NCBI RefSeq assembly: GCF_013626205.1
Contig: NZ_QHJE01000001.1
Location: 1,798,001 to 1,862,000 of the forward strand
Reading direction: 5' to 3'
Origin: Hyphomicrobium methylovorum
GTDB lineage: Bacteria; Pseudomonadota; Alphaproteobacteria; Rhizobiales; Hyphomicrobiaceae
DNA length: 64,000 nt
Shown here: piece by piece, positions 18,939 through 25,084 of the stretch
How the letters are laid out: the number at the start of each line of letters is the position of its first letter
Numbering within the stretch: position 1 is the stretch's first letter
Program-made: the position numbers and the translations under genes
Notes under the pieces: generated by a model
Told to the model about the DNA's origin: nothing
What the model saw: only the letters and a program-made list of their open reading frames with translations
The model's database searches: none

Positions 18939-18986
18939 GAGTTGCCACCGTTCTTCCGCAGCCGCTGGCTGAATGTGTTTGTCATG

Positions 18987-19835
18987 CTACCAACCGCCGG
19001 ACGCGCCGCCGCCTCCAAAGCCGCCACCACCTCCGGACCATCCGCCGCCGCCTCCGCCGCCAGACCAGCCTCCGCCCCAGTTTCCGGATCCTGGGATGAC
19101 GACCATCCCGCCGCGGCGTCTTCGGGGGTCCTGCATGCCGCCAGCACCCATCGCACGCGAGTTGCGATAGTTGACCCAAACAATCAGCGCGAAGATCAGA
19201 AAGAAGACGAGCAGGTGAAGCATGGCGGTTGGATCGTCATTCGGCGAACGCGCGCCTTGCGCGCGTCGCTTCACTTCGTCCGCGTCGCCTAAGAGAACCG
19301 ATTTGATGTCGCGCACGCCATCCTTGATGCCGCCCGCGAAATCGCCGCGGCGGAACTTCGGCAGGATTGCATTGTAAATGATGAGCGAGGACATCGTGTC
19401 GGTCATCATCGGTTCGAGGCGGCGGCCAACCTCGATCCTGACTTTGCGGTCGTTCGGCGCGACGATCAGCAGAACGCCGTTGTCTTTGCCCTTCTGGCCG
19501 ATGCCCCATTTGCGCGCGAGACCGATGCCGTAGTCCTCGATCGGGTATCCTTCGAGGGACTTCACGGTGACGACGGCAAGCTGATCGGTTGACGTGGCTT
19601 CGAGCGAGGCGAGTTCGGCCTCGATGGCGGCCTTGTCTTCGGGTGAGAGAAGGCCCGCTTGATCTGTGATGCGTCCGGCGAGTTCCGGATAGGTTGGCGC
19701 GGCGAGTGCGCCAAATACACTGAGGGCCAAGACCGCCGCGGCGAGCGCAGACATCAGCACGAATGCCAATGTTCGAACGCCGCGGCGATGCGAGGCTGAT
19801 GCCAAAGACCGAGCGGCATCTGCTGCATCAGTCAT
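18987..19835 (-). CDS. TPM-domain (YgcG-like) membrane protein with glycine-rich tail
   Basis: It has about 282 residues from the ATG at 19835; a TTG at 19850 would add five. An N-terminal hydrophobic signal or anchor is followed by the extracytoplasmic TPM domain (YPELAGRITDQAGLLS, then LASLEATSTDQLAVVTV and EDYGIGLARKWGIGQKGKDNGVLLI). A second membrane helix (LLVFFLIFALIVWV) leads to a C-terminal tail made almost wholly of Gly, Ser and Trp. This is the classical YgcG layout. It lies 33 nt after lemA in the same direction. The tail probably explains the locally extreme GGC/GGA composition. Function is not established. Confidence 0.87.
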   Translation of the reverse strand: MTDAADAARSLASASHRRGVRTLAFVLMSALAAAVLALSVFGALAAPTYPELAGRITDQAGLLSPEDKAAIEAELASLEATSTDQLAVVTVKSLEGYPIEDYGIGLARKWGIGQKGKDNGVLLIVAPNDRKVRIEVGRRLEPMMTDTMSSLIIYNAILPKFRRGDFAGGIKDGVRDIKSVLLGDADEVKRRAQGARSPNDDPTAMLHLLVFFLIFALIVWVNYRNSRAMGAGGMQDPRRRRGGMVVIPGSGNWGGGWSGGGGGGGWSGGGGGFGGGGASGGW

Positions 19836-19868
19836 CGGATGAGTTCCCAATGTGACTGCGCGCCTGCC

Positions 19869-20495
19869 TTACGTCTTCGGCTTGTTGAAATCGACCTTCG
19901 GAGCTTGCTGCTCTTGGACCGGAATATCAAACGCCGCCATTTCCTTGGCTTGCGGATAGAGGAACGACTTCCACAAGCGGCCGGGGAAGGTGGTGATCTC
20001 AGTGTTATAGGCGCGGACCGATTCAATGTAGTCGCGGCGCGCGATGGCGATGCGATTCTCCGTTCCCGACAGTTCGCTTTGCAGCGCCAGGAAGTTCTGG
20101 CCCGACTTGATGTCGGGATAGCGCTCAACGACGGCCATCAGGCGGCCGAGTGCGCCGCCGAGAGTCGATTGCGCATCCTGAAATTTCTTCATGGCATCCG
20201 GATCCGTCAGAATATCCGGCGGCACCTGGATGTTGGTGACTTGCTTGCGCGCTTCGACGACGTCGGTCAGCACGCTCTTTTCCTGTTCCGCGAAGCCTTT
20301 CACCGACTCCACGAGATTGGGGATCAGGTCGGTGCGGCGCTTGTATTGATTGAGCACCTCGCTCCAGGCCGCCTTCGCGGACTGTTCGTAGGTGGGGATC
20401 GTGTTGATGCCGCAGCCCGCAGTTATGAATGCGGCTACGACGACCGCGAAAAATGCGATCGGGCGAGTGAGCGATGATGCTGTCGTTGTCGTCAT
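19869..20495 (-). CDS. lemA: LemA family protein
   Basis: A 208-residue protein with one N-terminal hydrophobic helix ending in ITAGCG. The cysteine is a possible lipoprotein attachment site, although position -3 is Thr and so non-canonical. It then shows the LemA core NTIPTYEQSAKAAWSEVLNQYKRRTDLIPNLVESVKG. A four-helix bundle is expected outside the cytoplasm. Start 20495 is chosen because an AGGGAC ribosome site precedes it and the signal helix begins directly after; an upstream in-frame extension of 53 codons lacks membrane or family features. LemA is the first gene of the lemA-TPM-TPM group. Role unknown. Confidence 0.9.
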   Translation of the reverse strand: MTTTTASSLTRPIAFFAVVVAAFITAGCGINTIPTYEQSAKAAWSEVLNQYKRRTDLIPNLVESVKGFAEQEKSVLTDVVEARKQVTNIQVPPDILTDPDAMKKFQDAQSTLGGALGRLMAVVERYPDIKSGQNFLALQSELSGTENRIAIARRDYIESVRAYNTEITTFPGRLWKSFLYPQAKEMAAFDIPVQEQQAPKVDFNKPKT

Positions 20496-20773
20496 GGTGC
20501 GGACCGTCCCTTTACACTGGCGCCGTTGGCGCTCCCGAAGTGACATTCGCTCGGCCGGCTTGCGGCGTTCGCCTTTCCTATGAGCTTCCATTCCACTGTT
20601 CAAGCGGCACTTCAGGACAGCTTCTGCCTCTACAACTCGCAATTGCTTTACCAAGCCTGATTGGAAGGCTTCGGGCGAGAATCAGGCTGACGTAAACTCG
20701 GTCGCAAGGGATCGGCATAATTCGGGCATCCGTGCGGCCCGGACTCGCCGTCATTTGCAATCAAGAGGCTTCA

Positions 20774-21280
20774 ATGCGGAAATTGTTTCTGGCAGCCGGT
20801 CTGGCTTTGACCTGCTCGACGGCGTTCGCGGGTTCGGCATCCGCCTTCGATAGGTGCAGGGATCTGATCTATCATTGCTACGATCGCGGGTATGTGCCGT
20901 TCGCTTACGCGGTGCCCCCGGGCACAGTTTACATGGAACCCGAATGGCGCGCTGTCGTCGTCGCGCCGCCCGTCGTCAGAACTTATGCTGTGCCGGTCGT
21001 CGCGCAGCCTGGGCGATGGCGGACCGTCATGCGGCCACCGGTGTACGCTATGGCGCGCGAACGTGTGGTCGTCGAGAGCCGGTTTCACCGGCCGCGTGTA
21101 CGCACGATCGAGCGTCCGGTTATGGTCCGTCCGCCCATCGCCGCCCGGGTTTATCAACCGCCGGTGTACGGCGTGATCGCACGCGAAAGACTGGTGCGTC
21201 CTGCAGGCGTGATGGTGGTGCAGAACCGTCCCGTCGTGGCGGTTAGCCGCCGCGCGTATCTGCCGGATCCGTGGCGCTAA
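20774..21280 (+). CDS. Hypothetical secreted protein, Arg/Val/Pro-rich
   Basis: It has 168 residues from the ATG at 20774. A clear Sec signal peptide (MRKLFLAAGLALTCSTAFAG, cleavage probably after ASA) is followed by a short Cys-containing segment (DRCRDLIYHCYDRGYVP). The rest consists of repeated RPPV-, VVAPPVV- and RERVV-like motifs without recognisable domain. The mature protein is strongly basic. I do not recognise the family; such proteins are frequent in Hyphomicrobiales envelopes. The frame extends 14 codons upstream, but the signal peptide sets the start. The nearest downstream plus-strand terminator is 315 nt after the stop. Confidence 0.65.
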   Translation: MRKLFLAAGLALTCSTAFAGSASAFDRCRDLIYHCYDRGYVPFAYAVPPGTVYMEPEWRAVVVAPPVVRTYAVPVVAQPGRWRTVMRPPVYAMARERVVVESRFHRPRVRTIERPVMVRPPIAARVYQPPVYGVIARERLVRPAGVMVVQNRPVVAVSRRAYLPDPWR

Positions 21281-21293
21281 ACGATCGCGTCGA

Positions 21294-21485
21294 TCATTCG
21301 GATCGCGTTGTGAAGTCGGGCGTCTCTACGCTCGGCTTTTGCAGCGTGAGGGGCGATTTCCAGCTTGAAATGGAGACGCCGACCTGAAGGGGAAGTGACG
21401 CAAGAATAGTGGGAATGCTGAAGATCATTGCCACCAAGATTGCGCAGGCGAGCGTAGCTTTCATCATTCCGACGATGTTGGTCAA
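21294..21485 (-). CDS. Candidate small membrane or secreted protein (63 aa)
   Basis: A 63-residue frame begins at a TTG (21485). An AGGAGGG ribosome site (21502-21496) sits 10 nt upstream, the strongest Shine-Dalgarno sequence in this neighbourhood. The N-terminal half (residues about 8-32) is a continuous hydrophobic helix flanked by a Lys; the C-terminal half is polar. That pattern fits a signal-anchored small protein. Against it, the start is not ATG, no homologue is recognised, and it ends only 13 nt from the convergent upstream gene. An overlapping frame on the same strand (21277-21567) lacks these properties. Confidence 0.42.
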   Translation of the reverse strand: MTNIVGMMKATLACAILVAMIFSIPTILASLPLQVGVSISSWKSPLTLQKPSVETPDFTTRSE

Positions 21486-21594
21486 AGTGGTTTGGCCCTC
21501 CTATGACATCGAGGCCAACATGCCGAATGATGATGGCGCCAGCTAGGCGCAGGTGCGGCGCGTTCAAGAAGTTCGAGAACGGATCAATGCATGA

Positions 21595-21635
21595 GAAAGC
21601 GCTGCGTAATTGAACGCAGCGCTTTCATTGTTTTT
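21595..21635 (+). terminator. Strong intrinsic terminator without an adjacent plus-strand gene
   Basis: A perfect 12-bp stem (21595-21606 GAAAGCGCTGCG with 21615-21626) and an 8-nt loop are followed by ATTGTTTTT on the plus strand, which is the stronger direction. The nearest plus-strand gene ends 315 nt upstream, with a candidate minus-strand gene between. On the minus strand it lies just downstream of the 115-residue secreted protein gene, and it could end that transcript too, although the tail there (TCATGCATT) is weak. Confidence 0.8.
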
Positions 21636-21658
21636 GCGACGTGACGATCGTGAACGCT

Positions 21659-22006
21659 CTAATGGAAGCGCAGCCAATCCAGCGATTTGCGTCCACGGCA
21701 AAAGTCTTGGCGGTGAAGGTAGTGGCAGCCGCGTCCGTCGTAGTAGTCGTCGCGATAGAATGGATCGCCTTTGTAGGTCATGAAGCCAAAGCCGTATCCG
21801 TAACGGGGGCCGGGCCGTCCGTATCCGTAACGCGTGTGGCGCGGACGTGCCGGGAAACGATAGTGGTGACGCTTGGCGACGTGTGCCTTGCGGGCGGGAT
21901 GCGCCTTATAAGTTTTGTGCGCGCCGTTTGCGTTGGCTTCAGTCGCGGGCATTGCAAATGAAAGGGCGGCGACGGCAAAGCCGAGCGCGACGAAAACTGA
22001 TCTCAT
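21659..22006 (-). CDS. Hypothetical secreted protein, His/Arg/Tyr/Gly-rich
   Basis: It has 115 residues from the ATG at 22006. The AAAGAGG ribosome site about 6 nt upstream and a clear signal peptide (MRSVFVALGFAVAALSFAMP, then ATEANANG) set the start; the longer upstream frame (to 22168) has neither. The mature part is very basic, with HKTYKAHPARKAHVAKRHH and then a Tyr/Gly-rich stretch (RYGYGRPGPRYGYGFGF), ending with two Cys (CHYLHRQDFC) that may pair. I recognise no family. The composition resembles small envelope proteins common in Bradyrhizobium and Hyphomicrobium relatives. Confidence 0.62.
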   Translation of the reverse strand: MRSVFVALGFAVAALSFAMPATEANANGAHKTYKAHPARKAHVAKRHHYRFPARPRHTRYGYGRPGPRYGYGFGFMTYKGDPFYRDDYYDGRGCHYLHRQDFCRGRKSLDWLRFH

Positions 22007-22321
22007 GGTTGGCCTCTTTCGGTGCTGCGCGAGCACGGGTCGGTGCAGGGGTGCAGGATCGGATCGCTCAGGGTCATATGGCTTGCGGACTTGGCTGCAG
22101 GATAAATAGCCCTCGACGGACCTGCGCAAGAAAGGTTTCAGACGGTTAAGCCAGTCTGACCGGCGCATGGCGAATGAGGGTGAGGGGACGAGCGTGCTGC
22201 ACCCGAGCCAGAACTACAGTGATTTGGTGAGAACCTACCCGCCAGCGTGCAGCGAATACGCCTGAAACCAATGCCGGTGCGACAGGTTATCTGGTGCAAC
22301 AGGGTGGGGTGACCCTGAATT
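22007..22321. other. Intergenic stretch between small secreted-protein gene and tRNA-Gly
   Basis: About 315 nt without a supported gene. It should hold the promoter of the minus-strand secreted-protein gene, but I see only weak -10 candidates (such as TATTTA near 22105). At its right end a small inverted repeat (CAGGGT at 22300-22305 with ACCCTG at 22312-22317) lies 4 nt beyond the tRNA 3' end and could be its terminator, although no T-tract follows. Confidence 0.35.
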
Positions 22322-22396
<75 letters not shown>

Positions 22397-22437
22397 GATC
22401 CAATAAATTCGGCGACTTGCGGCGCCGCGAGACACGC

Positions 22438-22466
22438 CTTATGGCGCATGTGCTAAGGCAATGCAA
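22438..22466 (-). promoter_or_regulatory. Predicted promoter of tRNA-Gly
   Basis: On the minus strand TTGCAT (22466-22461) and CATAAG (22443-22438) are separated by 17 nt, placing transcription start about 35 nt before the tRNA 5' end at 22396. Matches to the sigma70 consensus are 3/6 and 4/6, so this is a moderate prediction supported mainly by spacing and position. Confidence 0.42.
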
Positions 22467-22552
22467 GTGCCCGAAATGGCCTCAGATGACGCGGCCGTTC
22501 GACTGTCGCTTTTGGGGGCTTCTGGCCAGCATTACTGGAGGTTTCCCCGCAG

Positions 22553-23074
22553 ATGCCGCTCTCGCGTGCGCAGTTGATGGCCCGTTTCGAAGAATTGGGA
22601 TTTCAGACGACGACCATAGAGCACCCGCCGGTGCATACTGTTGAGGACAGCAGCGCCGTCGATCTGGCGTTGCCGGGTGCCTCGACGAAGAACCTCTTCC
22701 TCAAAAGTGACAAAGGTGCGCTTGTCCTCGTTGTCGCTAAAAGCTCGACGACCGTGGATCTCAAATCGCTGGGCAAGCGGCTGGGTACGGGGCGCTTTTC
22801 TTTTGCGAAGCCCGATCTGCTGCTGAGCGTATTGGGGGTGACGCCGGGGTCGGTCACGGCGTTTGCGATCGCCAATGATGTTGAGCATCGTGTCAAAATG
22901 GTGCTCGATGACGCATTGATGACCGATGAGCGATGGAATTGCCATCCTCTCGAAAACACCGCGACGACCAACATTGCGCGCGACGACCTTTTGCGGTTCA
23001 TTCACTCAACTGGGCATGATCCGCAGATCATGACACTGACCGCTTCCGATGTTGCGGCAGCGGCAAGGAGATAA
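22553..23074 (+). CDS. Prolyl-tRNA deacylase (ProX/YbaK family)
   Basis: A 173-residue trans-editing domain of the YbaK/ProRS INS superfamily. Recognisable blocks are FQTTTIEHPPVHTVEDS, PGASTKNLFLKSDKGALVLVV with the conserved lysine, RFSFAKPDLLLSVLGVTPGSVTAFAI, and a VLDDALM segment. ProX-type members hydrolyse Ala-tRNA(Pro). A role in clearing mischarged tRNA is inferred from family; Cys-tRNA(Pro) specificity (YbaK) is less likely given the GASTKNLFL form. It is followed 5 nt later by the thioredoxin-TPR gene, so the two are cotranscribed. Confidence 0.87.
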   Translation: MPLSRAQLMARFEELGFQTTTIEHPPVHTVEDSSAVDLALPGASTKNLFLKSDKGALVLVVAKSSTTVDLKSLGKRLGTGRFSFAKPDLLLSVLGVTPGSVTAFAIANDVEHRVKMVLDDALMTDERWNCHPLENTATTNIARDDLLRFIHSTGHDPQIMTLTASDVAAAARR

Positions 23075-23079
23075 GACAT

Positions 23080-23994
23080 ATGGAATTCGGTGCGATAAAT
23101 TCCGGCGATGGTGCAGCCGGCGCAAGCGCAACCATCAAAGACGCGACGACGGCGTCGTTCAAGGCCGACGTCATCGATGCTTCGATGACGGTGCCGGTTG
23201 TCGTCGACTTCTGGGCGTCGTGGTGCGGCCCCTGCAAACAGCTGACGCCTGTGATCGAAAAGGTCGTGCGTTCGTATTCCGGCAAGGTCCGGCTGGTCAA
23301 AGTCAATGTCGATGAGAACCAGGCCATCGCGGCGCAGCTTCGCGTGCAGTCGCTGCCGACAATCGTTGCGTTTCGTGATGGACAGCCGATCGACGGTTTT
23401 GTCGGCGGACAGCCCGAAAGCTCCGTGAAGGCGTTTATCGATCGGCTTGTTGCAGCAGACGTGCAAGACGACATCGGCGCTTTGCTGAGTGCGGCGCAGG
23501 AGCTTGTGGACCAACAGGATCTGCAGGGGGCAGCGGAGATTTTCGCAACCATTCTGCAGGAAGATCGCAGCAATGCGGAAGCGCTGGCTGGTTTGGCGTC
23601 CTGCTATCTCAAGAGCGGAGATAGCGGTCGCGCCAAGCAGACGCTTGGTCTTGTGCCGCCAGACAAGCGCGATATCGCTTCGGTTCGCAGCGTCGAGGCT
23701 GCCATTCAGCTTGCTGAAAAAAGTTCGGGAGCGGGTGATCTCTCCGCGTTGCGCCAACGCGTCGAAAGCGATCCGGACGATCGTCAGGCGCGGTTCGATC
23801 TTGCCGTTGCATTGGCCGCAAGCGAAGAGCGCAGCGAGGCTCTCGGTTTGCTTCTCGATCTCATCAAGCTCGATAACGCATGGAATGAAGAAGCCGCACG
23901 CAAGCAGCTCCTGCAATTTTTTGAAGCGTGGGGACCGAAGGATCCTTTGGTTTCGGAGGGCCGACGGCGTTTGGCGTCAATCTTGTTCCGATGA
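23080..23994 (+). CDS. Thioredoxin-domain protein with C-terminal TPRs (CnoX/YbbN-like)
   Basis: It has 304 residues. The N-terminal thioredoxin fold (about 20-130) has the redox motif WASWCGPCK (Cys49, Cys52) and the cis-proline segment SLPTIVAF. The C-terminal half consists of tetratricopeptide-like helices (from about residue 140). Layout and length match E. coli CnoX (YbbN), a chaperone-holdase that passes clients to GroEL and DnaK. E. coli CnoX has SXXC instead of CGPC, so this one should have reductase activity too, as reported for Caulobacter CnoX. It is not a classical 12-kDa TrxA. Confidence 0.9.
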   Translation: MEFGAINSGDGAAGASATIKDATTASFKADVIDASMTVPVVVDFWASWCGPCKQLTPVIEKVVRSYSGKVRLVKVNVDENQAIAAQLRVQSLPTIVAFRDGQPIDGFVGGQPESSVKAFIDRLVAADVQDDIGALLSAAQELVDQQDLQGAAEIFATILQEDRSNAEALAGLASCYLKSGDSGRAKQTLGLVPPDKRDIASVRSVEAAIQLAEKSSGAGDLSALRQRVESDPDDRQARFDLAVALAASEERSEALGLLLDLIKLDNAWNEEAARKQLLQFFEAWGPKDPLVSEGRRRLASILFR

Positions 23995-24024
23995 TCGGCT
24001 TGGATATGGCGGAGACGTTTTGAA

Positions 24025-24708
24025 GTGACTCTTATCGATCGGTATAAACGCCCAGCAGACCTTCCGGCCAGGATCCCGGTGTTCCCGCTTCGGGGCGCCA
24101 TTCTCTTGCCGCGCGCAACGCTTCCTCTCAATATTTTCGAGCCGCGCTATCTTGAGATGATCGAAGATGTGATGTCGGGTGCGCGCGTCATTGGCATTCT
24201 GCAGCCCATCGTCTCAGGAGATGATGACCAGGAAAGCCCGATCGAAAAGACAGTCAGTCTGCGTTCCGTCGGATGCGCGGGACGCGTGACGTCCTATCAG
24301 GAACTCGACGATGGGCGTCTCGTTATCACGCTCACCGGTATCATGCGTTTCGATTGTCTCGCTGAGGCTGAAACGGACAAGCCATACCGGATCAAGAGCG
24401 CGTCTTACGACCGGTTTGCGAGCGATTTGACTGAGGGGCTCGGCGAAGAGCAAGTTGATCGGCAAAATCTTTTGCGCGTGCTCAAGACGTATCTCGAAGT
24501 GAACCGGCTGAAGACGGACTGGAATACGATTCAGCGCGCTTCGAACGAGTTTCTGATCAACGCGCTTTCCGTCATGTGTCCTTATGGCCCCGAGGAAAAA
24601 CAGGCTCTGCTTGAAGCCAAGGATCTTCGCGCGCGGGCGGAAGTTCTAGTGGCCCTCGCAGAAATCGATCTTGCTTCAAACGGAAGCAGTGGCACGACGC
24701 TGCAGTGA
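24025..24708 (+). CDS. Lon-protease N-terminal (substrate-binding) domain protein
   Basis: A 227-residue stand-alone LON N-domain protein that lacks the AAA+ and protease domains of Lon. Key blocks are IPVFPLRGAILLPRATLPLNIFEPRYLEMIEDV and VGCAGRVTSYQELDDGRLVITLTGIMRF, both typical of the family. It starts at a GTG (24025) 30 nt after the thioredoxin gene. Its role is undefined; a substrate adaptor or protein-protein module is likely. The thioredoxin-LonN-Trm112 order is widespread in alphaproteobacteria, suggesting a common protein-quality theme. Confidence 0.9.
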   Translation: MTLIDRYKRPADLPARIPVFPLRGAILLPRATLPLNIFEPRYLEMIEDVMSGARVIGILQPIVSGDDDQESPIEKTVSLRSVGCAGRVTSYQELDDGRLVITLTGIMRFDCLAEAETDKPYRIKSASYDRFASDLTEGLGEEQVDRQNLLRVLKTYLEVNRLKTDWNTIQRASNEFLINALSVMCPYGPEEKQALLEAKDLRARAEVLVALAEIDLASNGSSGTTLQ

Positions 24709-24732
24709 TGTCGGTGATGAAAGAGCGTGGCC

Positions 24733-24960
24733 ATGGCAGACGATAAGGATGCGCGCAGCGACTCTGAGACTGTCGTCGATCCGAAGCTGCTTGAGTTGCT
24801 CGTTTGCCCGCTGACGAAGACACGATTGGTTTACGATGCGGCGGCGCGCGAACTCATTTCCACGGCGGCCGGATTAGCGTTTCCGATCCGCAACGGAGTT
24901 CCGCTCATGATCGAGGATGCGGCTCGCCCGTTGACCGATGATGATCTGAAGCGACGGTGA
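24733..24960 (+). CDS. Trm112/YcaR-family small zinc-finger-like protein
   Basis: It has 75 residues from the ATG at 24733. An AAAGAG ribosome site lies about 7 nt upstream; a GTG at 24727 would add two residues. The core [42 protein letters not shown] is typical of the family. Only one Cys (in VCPLTK) of the usual zinc-binding set remains, common in alphaproteobacterial members, so metal binding is doubtful. Trm112 in eukaryotes activates methyltransferases; the bacterial role is unknown. It probably ends the proX-cnoX-lonN transcript. Confidence 0.86.
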   Translation: MADDKDARSDSETVVDPKLLELLVCPLTKTRLVYDAAARELISTAAGLAFPIRNGVPLMIEDAARPLTDDDLKRR

Positions 24961-24966
24961 GCTGAA

Positions 24967-24983
24967 GATATTATCAGAATATC
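24967..24983. promoter_or_regulatory. Inverted repeat upstream of the hybrid histidine kinase
   Basis: A perfect 6-bp inverted repeat (GATATT and AATATC with a 5-nt spacer) begins 7 nt after the Trm112 stop, in an unusually AT-rich 120-bp gap before the kinase start. No T-tract follows, so an operator is as likely as a terminator. It could be chance in AT-rich DNA. Confidence 0.3.
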
Positions 24984-25084
24984 AATGCTAAGCGTCAGAT
25001 CCCGTACATAATGACGATAAAATTTGATCATTTTCTCGTCTTAACCAACTTCGTTTAGATTCCGTCAAATAGAAGAAGCCGAGG

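Noticed and set aside
18987-19110. Apparent simple-sequence repeat of GGC/GGA type
   Set aside because: It encodes the Gly-rich tail of the TPM protein and is therefore explained by coding sequence.
21277-21567. 96-codon minus-strand frame overlapping the 63-codon candidate
   Set aside because: No signal peptide, membrane segment or ribosome site, whereas the overlapping 63-codon frame has both a hydrophobic helix and AGGAGGG.
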